Source: Gonium pectorale
Taxonomy: Eukaryota > Chlorophyta > Chlorophyceae > Chlamydomonadales > Volvocaceae
Assembly: GCA_001584585.1 (NCBI GenBank)
Contig: LSYV01000062.1
Location: 330,468 to 394,467 of the forward strand
DNA: 64,000 bases
Reading direction: 5' to 3'
A program made the translations under genes and the position numbers. The stretch's first letter is position 1; the number at the start of each line of letters is the position of its first letter. Shown in pieces: positions 33,491 to 43,900 of this stretch. The notes beneath the pieces are model-generated. The model did no database searches. It saw only the letters and a list, made by a program, of their open reading frames with translations, and was not told the DNA's origin.

Positions 33491-34873
33491 GGGTGTGGGG
33501 TGCAACTGGGTCGGTGTTACATACGAGGGGAAAGGGGCCGGGCGGGAATGGGGCATGTGCAAGTGTGCAGGCGGGTGACCGGCAGGTTAGCACGGCCCAC
33601 CTTGCGTCGACAGTCGCCGCGGCAGCTGCCGCTGCTGCATGACCCCCCAGCGTGCGAACGGCTGGTAACTGCAACGCGCGTGGGTGTGATGCTTAGTCCG
33701 TCAGCACATGGCTGGCTGCTGAGGTCTGCGATTTGGAGGACGTCGGGTACGTTGCCAAGTTGGAGGCTGGCGCCACATGGGTGGTGCCTGGCCGGGATGC
33801 TGGCACATCGAGGTTGTGCATGTGTGCGTGTGTCTGCGCGTTGTGACTGATGCACTTGAGAGAACTGAGACACATTATGGATCATTGCCACGTCCTGGCT
33901 GGTCGGGGCCTCGTGACCTGCCAGGCACTCGTGTATGCAGTGTGCGAACCAGCCGGCGGCTGCGTACCGGTATAGCCCACCTGTCCTGGCATGGCCAGGT
34001 GTGGCGCTTTGGGTCAGTTGTGCCCACGACGGCGCATGGTAGGAGCGAGAATCCGTGGCGGGGAACACGGCGGTCGCTTACTACACGAATGCCTCCGCAA
34101 CGGACTCTGTACAGTGCAGGGGAAGCAGTGGCTAAAAGCGACTGCGATGAAAGTGGAGGCCCCGCCGAAGGGCAAGGGCGCTCTGTAAATATAGATAACC
34201 ACTCATTGCCCGGGACGAACGTCACATGCCTTGTTCTATATCCGCCCGCCCTACTGCAAACGCCGCGCCTTCGGGCGTGTGTGGCCGTACAGGCGGGCTC
34301 CCTCTTTCTGTGCAGGATTCTCTTTTTTCTGCGCCCTTCCAGCCGTACCCGACCGAAGTTGTTGACGGCATCGGCAAGCCTTCATGACAGGACCACGACG
34401 TTCCTGTGCAGACCTTTGCCATGGGTGCCGGTGAGAACAAATGCGGAACGCGACTGCGATGCTACATCTAGTTCGGGCCGCGCGGCAGGGTAAACTGGGC
34501 CACACTTGCTTGCAGCTCGCCCGGGACATGTATTCACCGGTGTAGGATGCTGCATGGATTGCTCCCTTCCCTCTCACGCCGACGGCACTCGATCCTACCT
34601 ACGGTCTGCGTGCGCCCGCTACACCAGTCGTGGCATGCAATGCCAGGCTCCCATCCTAATCAAATATAGCACCTGCAGCCGCAGTAAGTACCAACCATGA
34701 CGCGAATCTTCCTCCGCAAACCAACGTGACCCCACCAGCATGTATCAGGAACGCATGGACATCACCTTGCCCACAACATCCGCGCGCGAAGCGCGGACAT
34801 GGCCGCACCAACCGTTTTGCGCAACGCAATAGCGGCGTAGCCAGACTCCAAACCCAAACAAGCTTCAGCCAGC
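33491..34873. other. Convergent intergenic region PF16/NASP
   Basis: Probable 3' UTRs of both genes plus a repeat copy. TGTAA at 34184-34188, 694 nt after the PF16 stop, is the best candidate end of the PF16 transcript. No gene was seen. Confidence 0.4.
34271..34330 (+). repeat. Dispersed repeat, copy F (partial)
   Basis: GTGTGTGGCCGTACAGG, GGGCTCCCTCTTTCTGTGCA and a T-run, in the same order as copies B and C. Confidence 0.55.
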
Positions 34874-37081
34874 CTAAACTGCCTCTTCCGTCCGCGCCTT
34901 CTTGGCATTCTCCTTGCCCTCACTGCGCGGTGCCGGCGCCTCCCCGGCCTCCCCGCCGGCAGTGCCCGCCTTGTCGCCCTCACTGGCGGGTGACGGCCCT
35001 CCGCTGTTGAGCATGTCGCCCAAGGTCCGCTTGCCCGTCGCCGACGGCGCTGCTGCTGCTGCGGCCGCGCCCGCCTCCGCCGGCTGCTGCGCCTGCGTGG
35101 CGGCGGCGGCCGTGGGCTGCAGGGTGATGCGCTTGGTGCCGCGTCCCACGACGCCGAGGGAGACTGGCTGCGCGGCCGAGGCAGGCTTGGACGGCGCCGA
35201 GAAGGCGTTGGAGAGCGTAGCCGCGACGGCGCCGGTGGGGTCGCCGCCGAGACTGCTTGCCTTCATGAATGCCTCTCTGCAGGCACGAAGGAAGCCAGGA
35301 TGTACATCGGGGTTGCAGTCGAGTGAGGAGAAGGCAAAGCCTGATTGTCCGTAACGCTCGCATCGTTCGGGCTGCCCCGGAAGACAGGGTGCAACGAGGA
35401 AGCCAAACACAGCAGGCTCATGTGCACTGCATGCGAAATTACGCAAGGTGCCCTACTGAGCGGTGCTCAATGGGATAGGATGGCCATCCGGTTACTGGAT
35501 GGCACGTGACTTCGGGGCCCTCTGGACATATGGGTCATGACATCAACTTTGCCAACCGGCCACAGCCACGACCGCCTCGCCGCCCACCTGAGCGCCTCCT
35601 TGAGCGAGTTGTTGTGCTTGATGGTGTCGCGCAGCCCCTCGCAATTGTGCTGCAGCTCCCCCATGACCGACCGCAGGTCATCCACCGTGGCCTGCAGCTT
35701 GCGGCCCTCCTCCTCCGCCGCCTCGCCGCCCGAGCCGTCCGTGGGCAGCGCCGCCAGTTTTTCCTCCAGCTCGGCCATGGCGGCTGACAGGGAGGCTGTG
35801 GCGGCCTCCGTCAGCTTGAGCGCCTCCTCGGGCTGCTCCAGGTAGGTGAGCGACACGGACAGCGTGTACTGCACCTCGGCCAGGCGGCGCTTGTTGGGCG
35901 GCTGCATGGCTTGCATGTGCTCAATGCTCTTCTTGTAGAGCTCGACTGCGGGGGGCGGGTAGGGCGTCCGGGGAGGAAGGGTGTTCAAGGGAAGTGGGTC
36001 AGTGATTGGCAGAGAGTGGAGTTCTTCCCGCCGCTACCTGAGCTGTACATTCAGCGCTGCGGCTATGGGCGGGGGCGTTCGTGAGGGATGACGCACGTGG
36101 AGATGATGCAGGAGGATTGGATACACACCCAGTGCTTCCACGTCCAAGTCTAGTCATGGCTGTAAATCCCCATTTCCGGCGCAGACGCGAGCGCGCAACG
36201 CAGCGCACCTGCGTCGTCAAAGCGCTCCTGCTCCGAGGCGATGTCCGCCAGGGCCTTGTGTACCTCGGCCAGCTTCTCGTGGTTCTCGGGGTCCTTCTTC
36301 TTGTAGATGACGTGCGACAGCTCAATCATCTCCCAGGCAAGCTTCATGTCGTCAGAGCCCACGCCGTCCGAATCATTGCCCTCGCCCTCCTCGCCCTCCT
36401 CGCCGTCTGCACCCTCCTCACCACCCTCCTCGCCGCCCTCGCCGGCTTGCCCGCCCTCCTCAGCGCTGGCCCCGCCCTCCTCGCCGTCCTGTTGCCCGCC
36501 TTGGCCACTGGGGTCCTCCTTTGGAACACCGCTTTCGGCATCGGGCACGGGATCGGCGCTTGGCTTGGCGGCAGCCTCTGAGGGAGGCAGGCGGTCGGGG
36601 AGGAGCATCGGGGCCAGTGGCCAGGGCACTAGTTCCTGCCGCTATGGCTCCCCTGCGACGTAGACCACGCACGCAATCCCAAGTCCCAGCCACGACGGCT
36701 ACAAAGCCCACCTTGGGCGCTGGCTTCGGGCTTCGTCTCCTCCGCGGCAGCACCGGGCTCGGACGAGGGTCCGGCCCCGTCCTGGCCGGTGCCGGCAGCC
36801 GCTGGCTGCTGCACAGTGGTCTGCGTGCGCCCCAGCGCATCCGTAGAGTTTCGGGCTACCTCAAAGAGTGCGATGCCATAGTACATGTACACAGGCGCGC
36901 ACTCGACTGCATCGGCCCCGTATTGCTTCTCGAAGGCGCGCACAGCCGAGCAGAGAAGCTCCACGGCCCTATCAGGCTCGTCGTCAATGAGCTTTTTGCC
37001 TTCCTGCAGGTTCTTCTCGGCTTGTTCGAGCTCCTCCTTCGAAATGCCCTTGGGGACAGCTTCCGGCGCTTCGCCCGCCAT
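34874..37081 (-). CDS. NASP: NASP-type histone chaperone (SHNi-TPR)
   Basis: Four exons: 37081-36712, 36577-36209, 35945-35588, 35276-34874; 1500 nt, 499 aa. The N-terminal TPR carries YGADAVECAPVYMYYGIALF, typical of NASP/Hif1/Sim3. It is interrupted after ARNSTDALG by an acidic Glu/Asp/Gly-rich insert (about residues 120-190), also a family hallmark. TPR helices resume at DDMKLAWEMIELSHVIY and continue through SIEHMQAMQPPNKRRLAEVQ and a coiled coil. The tail is Ala/Pro-rich with a basic KRITLQP, TLGDMLNSGG and a final KENAKKARTEEAV that looks like a nuclear signal. NASP binds H3-H4 (or linker histone) and protects the soluble histone pool. The start is the first ATG followed by AGEAPEAV. 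Confidence 0.92.
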
Positions 37082-37220
37082 ACTGCGCAAGCTGATAATG
37101 TAGTTGTGTTAACGCCGTCCGCGGAGGCTGTCCTGCCTCACTGCGCACAGTTTTCAAATTTAAGTCAGAGCGCAAAAGATGTCCGCGATTGAGCACGACT
37201 AGAAAGCGTAAGTGCACATG

Positions 37221-37269
37221 AGGATTGGTATAATAGCAGGATTGGTAAAATAGCAGGATTGTATAAAGG
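37221..37269 (+). promoter_or_regulatory. Tandem 17-bp repeat ending in a TATA box
   Basis: AGGATTGGTATAATAGC is followed by a one-base variant and then AGGATTGTATAAAGG, so TATAAAG lies at 37262-37268. It is between the divergent genes NASP (start 37081) and the small gene (start 37426). The orientation suits the small gene, with transcription expected near 37295. Confidence 0.5.
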
Positions 37270-37425
37270 AGACCAGGAATCCAGTTCGGCAGTTGTCGTG
37301 CGGCGGCACTTTGTTAGTTCGTCCCTCATATCACCGTATCATGGACGGAAGTGAAGTGCCACTATCAAAGGAACCTGGAAGACCTCGCCGAGAAGACCCC
37401 ATCCCTTTTTGGCAGTGACGCAACA

Positions 37426-39566
37426 ATGGTGAGGGCGTGCCCGTCAGGAGTTCATATCAGTGCTAGGATGCCACTTGCTGCTGATTTTACTGCCGGCGAC
37501 ACTCTCACCGCGACGTCGCCTAAACGCGAATGAACAGGCTCCCACCAAAGAGCTCAAGCCCCCGCCCGAGCTTGTCGACGCCATTCAACAAAGCGAAGAC
37601 ATGACGGTGAGTCCGCACTGTGATGTGCATTACCTCCGGCCCACCGGGAAGCGCGGGGCTGTTGGGTGATCTAAGGTGTCCCGCGGGTCACCACCGGTGA
37701 GGTCATCCTGCAAACTTACATTCCCCCGCAAGACAAGGCACTTGCAATTCCTATTAGCTCTATTGTTAAATCCTATCCATGGCGCTTGATTGCAAAAGCG
37801 GCTGCCGCGTGCCGGCCACCTGCCCAGACAACTGAGTTGCTGCCCTGTGATTCGGACGCAATCTACACCCTCATCATCGTGGCTGGCCGTTCATTGCCCG
37901 CTCGTGCGTCCTGTGCGAATGCACCGCATGGCCATCATCAGGCGCCGTCGGAGTTCACGGCGGGCAGCGAGTTCGGCAGCGACGTGCCGCGCGCCATCCG
38001 CAACCGGTTGATGCACGAGGAGCCGCAAAAGATGAGCAAGGAGGAGGGCAACGAGGAGCAACTGGGGCAGAACGCCGCGAACAAGCTAGAGCTCAAGGTG
38101 CGTGCAGGGCAGGGGTGGCCGTGTATTGGGCATGCAAGGGCTCTGCAGGGGTTGGCCGTTCCACTCACAACGACGCACGGGGTGGGGCGCTCGCGCACAC
38201 AGTCCGGTTCTCCGGGGCACAGGTGGGGACGCCGCATGGGGGGGGGGCTGTGGCCTTCATCACTGCCTTCGTTGCTCCAGCGCGCAAGTTCAAGCTAGTC
38301 CATTGAACCACGCGCCATCCCATCCACGGTGCCCTGCCATCCGCGCTCATCATGCCGACATGATGGCAGTGAAAAAGAGAACCAGAAACGGGGAAGGCAG
38401 TGACGTGCTTCCTGGGACTTACACGCGCACGGCCGGCACTGCTTGTGTTCTCAAAAAACAAGAGAAACATGCACAGAAAGTGGAAGCCCGGTCATGGTCT
38501 TGTTCTCCTCATCCAAATCATCGTGCTTTGTCCGACTGAAGCGACTCAGCCCTCTCTGCACCCCCTCCTTTCGCCGTCATAAACACGCGCCGTCTTCACC
38601 GTTCGACGTCTACCGTCGGGCACCACCTTGCTGCCTTCGCATCCAACGCAACCGACCCGACGACGGTCCCCACGTCACCACCTGGTGTTGTGGTCGACCA
38701 TGAACACAGGAGCACATGAAGGAGGTAAACGCAACTGCGAGGGGCATGGGAGAAGAGGTCGCAAGGCGTTCCGCCTAGGGAAGCAGGAGGGGTGGGTGCA
38801 GTTGAACCCGGGGCGGGGCTACGAACGTGTTGCGCTCTGAAGGTAGAACGCAAGGGCTCGGCGACCGCCCCTCCACAGCAGCATCAGCGCAAGGGAAAGC
38901 GCCGGGCGCCGGCGCCTCGGCCGGTGCGCGACCGGCCACCGCCAATATGCGTTGCGAGCGTCGTGGGGATAGGTCTCGCGTCTGTAAGCGGCAGCCTTCG
39001 TCCTTGCCGGCCTGTGCCAACGGCCCCTCGCCACGATGCACTGCTCCCTCGCGTCCCGGATCGCTACGGCGGCGACAGCTGCGGTGCTCGTGCTGCGGAG
39101 CACGGCTCTTCTGAGGCTCCCCCCTGCTGTCGCCCCATTAGTAACATCTCTGCGCGTCTCGCCTGTGGACGTATTGCCGCAAACGTCACTAGTTCGCTGC
39201 CCGTGCTGCTTGGTGCGCTCCCGACCGTTGGTGGATCCGCCTGCGGCCCATTCACTTCTCCCCGCCCGTCTCCGGTCCGCGCCCCGTCACCTCCCTCTCA
39301 TCTGCTGCTTCCGCTCGTCCAAGTGTCGGCGGATCTTCAATGGATCTGTGCCCTTTGGTTTCAGAAGCCTGCCTGCGGCTGTGCATTCCCTACTACACCC
39401 GCGTCCCTAGGTCCGGATGATGCAGTACGACAAGGAGCGCCATGACCGCTACGACCGCAGCCACCCGGGAGGAGGGCACGGCGGCCAGGGCGACGCGGGC
39501 ACCACGCACAGCCAGATGGCCACGCGCGGAGAGGGCGGCGGCCGCATGCGGTACGGCCACGACTGA
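37426..39566 (+). CDS. Small hydrophilic orphan protein
   Basis: Four coding exons fit: 37426-37428 (ATG only), 37538-37606, 37942-38097, 39411-39566; 127 aa. All later junctions are phase 0 with clear GT-AG borders. The protein reads APTKELKPPPELVDAIQQSE, then EFTAGSEFGSDVPRAIRNRL, a charged Glu/Lys/Gln helix, and a Gly/His/Arg-rich tail ending RMRYGHD. No membrane segment or signal is seen and I do not recognise the family. The start is inferred: an ATG right before the GTGAGG donor. An earlier ATG at 37341 opens a 25-codon frame that stops in the same exon and would then be a leader ORF. A TATA box at 37262 and TGTAA at 39726 bracket the unit. Confidence 0.6.
38371..38398 (-). repeat. Dispersed repeat, copy G (fragment in an intron)
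   Basis: AAAAAGAGAACCAGAAACGG followed by GGAAGGC is the reverse complement of the core at 29401-29430. It lies in the 1.3-kb third intron of the small gene. Confidence 0.6.
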
Positions 39567-39725
39567 GCGGCATCAACGAGGGTAGAGCCGGGCAGCAGTA
39601 GAGAGTGTGGAGCTTGGCGAGAGCAGGCGGGGCTATAATCGTGCAGGGCTGCCGCTAAATGGCGGGCTTGGCGCCAGAGTCATGTCCCTTCGCCTGGGAC
39701 TGGCGGTTGGGGGCTGCGTTCGCTC

Positions 39726-39730
39726 TGTAA
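39726..39730 (+). terminator. Candidate poly(A) signal of the small orphan gene
   Basis: TGTAA, 160 nt after the stop at 39566. Confidence 0.5.
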
Positions 39731-40932
39731 ATGTGTGCGCACGCGGGTTGTGATGCCGAGCGTGGGCACAGACAGGAGGAGGTCGCGCCGAAACGTACGC
39801 GCTCATCGAATTCTATTGGAGCCGAAGCCGGGGCGTGTGTTTAGCATGTTTGTTTGCCGCAGGGATGCTAGCAGGGCGATGGGCATCTTTCAGTTTTCGG
39901 GACACGCCCTGGAATGGGCGTTGGACTGGGCCGGGGGCGGATGGCGGCGGGCACCGGATGGGACCCGTGGGAGGTGGGACAGACTTCCGCGCCCATGCCT
40001 GCTGAGATCGCATGGGTGGGCGCGGCGAAAGCGACGGAAAGTCGCTGCGATGTGCGGTAGCTGTTGCATGTCAAGCAGAAATCAAGGAAGTTGGGCGTGG
40101 AGGTTGTGTGGGTGAAGGGACATGTGCGCTAACGCGAAGCCTGTAACTGCATGTAGGGCGGACTCGTCGAATGAATATGTGGTGGTGCCCGATTGATGAA
40201 AGCAACTACCCCGCCGTGATAGCTGTACGTCCTGTGGCCGGAAACCTGCTAAACCTCCTGCTGGCAGCACAGCCCTCAATTGATGTACAGTGTGGTCTAC
40301 TTGAACTAAGTAGATGCTTTTACTGGCTCTGCAGCACCTCGATCAAAGCAACACAAACACAGGGAAGGCCACATCTACGGCCATACACACCCGAAGGTCA
40401 TCACCCCTTCGACTACCTCGGAAACTGGGTCCCACAACGACATCATCACTTTCGCGCTTACGCTCGTCGTATGCGTTGTTCGTTTTCAACACCCGAAGGT
40501 GCGACGTTGCCAGTAGGGCGCCGTGTACACAGCATGGCAGGCGACCGAGTCAAGCAGACGGGCCCTTCCCGTGGAGGGCCTTGCCCATGAACCCTCAGTC
40601 ACCCGGCCCCAGTTCACAGGGCCAAACATAATTGTACATCCTCGATCATGGAGTTGAGAAGGGGGGGGGGCCTGACTAGAGGACGTGTCAACCACGGCAA
40701 ACACGCCGTACGCGCCGTACGTCGCGGCACGGTCTTTCTCAATGACCACTTCCGGTCGTAAAACATCATGATATGCAATTCAAGCTTGTGGTGCGCGTCC
40801 CTGACGAACCTGTAGGCGTTGGACGCTTGAGCATCAGAACCGACTGCCAGGATTCGCTGCTCAGCGGTTCTGCGGTCGTCGCTATAGCCACATGATGAAG
40901 ATATAACTCTAATTCACAGCTACCAGTGAACC
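39731..40932. other. Intergenic region with a long repeat copy
   Basis: Apart from the repeat at 40360-40575 there is no clear gene. On the minus strand near 40680-40780 a short frame (VVIEKDRAATYGAYGVFAVV) resembles coding sequence but has no borders or family, and is noted only as a possible relic. Confidence 0.35.
40360..40575 (-). repeat. Dispersed repeat, copy H, with a nested insertion
   Basis: Matches copy A end to end (AAACACAGGGAAGG, CATACACACC, CCAGTAGGGCGCCGTGTACA, CAAGCAGACGGGC). About 90 bp of foreign sequence (40399-40488) sits in the middle, flanked on both sides by ACACCCGAAGGT (40387-40398 and 40489-40500). Part of the insert recurs at 53560-53585. Confidence 0.65.
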
Positions 40933-43900
40933 ATGGAGCACATCTTTGGGCGGGCCCCAAAGGGCCCTGCCCCGCCCAGTCGCGGCGCTGTGGCAGGCGA
41001 GTGAAAAGCGGACGACTGCAGCAGGCCGGGTGCCGCTGTTGAACCGACGCTGCCGGGTTTGGTTCGCCACCCTCCCCTCCATGGCTGTGCACCTGTCACC
41101 CCGTAGCTCCCACCCCCACCCACCCCGGGTATGAGCCCCGCTTCATGGCACCCGTGGGCAGTGGCAGGCAACCCTCAGCTGCCTGCCTCAGGGTGCCGCA
41201 CCCATGCCCCGTGTTACCAGTGCTGCCCCTGCTCCCTTTCCGCCAAACGCGCGCTGCCAACTGTCAGCCCACCTCTCCGCGTCAGCGCCGCTCATTTCGG
41301 ACCCGCGAACTCCCCCTTCCTCTCTGGAGCTCTTCCCACCATCCCCATCGCCCCAACACCAATACCCTCCCGCTGCGCAGGCGTCAAGGCGGACATGGAG
41401 CGCGCCAAGGAGGGCTTCGACCCCAAGAACCCCAACGGAGTGGGAATGGCCTGGACGCACAACTTCCTCAACCAGAAGGTGTGCGCCTTGGTGCCTCCTG
41501 TGCTCTCGGAAGGCGTGGCGGAAAGGGGAGCGTAGCCTGCGGAGATTGGGGGGGGGCAAGTGCCGTGCCCCTGTGGCTGGGGCTGGCGCTAGGCGTCCAT
41601 GGCCAGGGCTACGCGACGCTTGCGGAAACGACCCGGGGCCCCTGGTGTACGGGCTCTCGCTCGCGCCAAGCGGTGGGGGACTGGGTCTTGGGCCGGTTGG
41701 CGCCGGCAAGGGCGGCCCAGCCTGCGTGGGGCAGTTGCCGGATGGGCGTCGTACGCGTACGACGGGAGGGGTTCAGCCGGGCCGTGGCGTGCGCCTTTCG
41801 CGACGCGCTGCATGGAGGGTGGGAGGATGCGAGAATGGGAGATTTGAAGCGGGGAGCCAGGAAGGTATCGACAGGCCACGCCGCCGGCGGGCCCCGAGGC
41901 TGCCCCGCGCCTCGCAACTCCATCCCGCATGACCCTGCCCGCAAGGGGCGTGCCTTTGCCAAAACCCGCCTCGGCCTGTCAGTGCTCCATTCCGCTGGCC
42001 CCTCCACTGCTTGCCCGCTGGTTTTACCCCCCACTCCACCCCCACCCGGTGCTACCTTCCCCACCGCCCCCCCCCCCTCATCCGCTACCCGCCATATAGC
42101 CCTGGCACCCAATGAGCTTCAAGTGAGTGGGGGCTGTGCTGCAGGGTGGGCGGCCCCGCAGCGGACCGTGGAGGGCCGCTGCGCGCCGGGCCGTGGGGTT
42201 GCTCGTCCTTTTTGCTGCCGCGGGTTCGGGCGGGCGTCGCCCGGGGGCTGGTTCTATCCCGATTTGGGTGGCCGTGCCGTGCGATGTGCCTCTCCGCGTG
42301 TACCCTGTCCTGCGGACCCTCTCCAGCGCCCGCTCTGCTCCACAAGGCTTCAACCCGTACTCTTCTCCGCGTCACGCGTTCCGACCCGCTGTCCTCCTTC
42401 GCTACCCCTCGTCTGAGGACGGGGTCGGTCCCCGTGCCCCAAAGTCAGTGCCGCAAGAGCGCCGCTCCGGTCTCCCGTCCCGACCCGTCCCGACCCGTCC
42501 CGACCCGCGCCCCCGCAGGAACCGCATGCGCGTGTGGGAGCAGCAGCAGCAGAAGAGCGACCAGGACAAAGCCAAGGAGAAGGCACAGGTGCGGGTGGAG
42601 GCGTGGTGGAGGGGATCCTGGCATCCTTCGTGCCCCTTCGTGCCAGCGTGGGGCGACCGCCCGGGAACCGTGCCCGCCTGTGCACTGCACGGAACGGCGG
42701 GAGGGGAGGGGTCGCCGCTTGCGGGTCGCACCTCCGTGTCTGCGCGGCGCACTGCATGGCAGGTGGCGCATGAAGCCGTGGCCCCCGTCAGCACGCATCC
42801 GCACCCACCGTTGGCGCAACCGCACCCATGTTCGCATGCTCCGTCGACAGTGCACCCACACCCACACCCGCACGATCCACACCCCTGTCACCCCCCCCTG
42901 CCTCTTGACGCCCCCCGGCTGTTGACGCCCCCACCCCGCCCCCGCCCCCGGTCCCGCAAGCCAGGCCGAGTTTGATGCGGAGCAGGAGTACCTCAAGACG
43001 CTGTCCTACCTGAGCCCCGAGGAGCAGCGGAGATACAGGTGACCGATGCGTTTGGGCGTTGCGCTGTGGCTGGGGGTGGGGGGCAGGAATGGTGACGGGG
43101 AACGGGGGCAGGGGGTTGTGACAACAGGGCTTGGGGGTGATGGTGAACTGGAATTGCCTAGGACACGTGGGCCGGGGATCGGATTCCAGGGGTCTTCTTG
43201 TAGAGCAGCCCATGGGATGTCGTGACAAGACGCCTCGTTGTCTTCGGGGTGCTGTAGGACGTTCGTCGCCCCTCCCCTCCATCCCTCCGCTCACCCCGCT
43301 CCACCCCTTTCAGTGCCGATTTGTCATCGGTGCCGATTTGTCATCGGTGCCGAGTTTCCCCCGCCCTACCTGTGTCAACGTGCTCGGCACCGCTCCCCCG
43401 CCCACCCACCCACCCGCCCGCTCGTCTCCCTCTTCTTCCCTCCCCTCCTGTTCCCCAGGGAGGTGCAGTCGGTGTCGTTCATGTACACCAAGCCGCCCGG
43501 GCTGGACGCGGCGCTGGCCAGGGACGCGGAGGCGGAGAAGAAGGTGAGCCGGGGAGGCCCCGTCTCACCGCCCCCCGTCCCCGCAATGGGCCTGGCCCGT
43601 CAGTTGGCCCCACCCCCCGACGTCGCTGACTCTTGCCACCGGACCTCGAGTGCGGTGTTACGTCAAAGCGGCTCCGTCCGCCTGCACGACCGCCGTGGCC
43701 TCGCGTCCCGGCTGCCGCCCCCACACCATGCACACACCGTCTAAGAATTGCAACCGATGTCGAACCCCCACGCCCTGTCTGCTCCGTTCCCCCCTCGGCT
43801 CCGCCCTGATGCCAGCGCGCTGAGTGCCACCTTAACCGCCTGCTGCCGTTGCCCTGGGTACTGCAATAACTCGCCGCCCATCTGCAAGCATGTACACATG

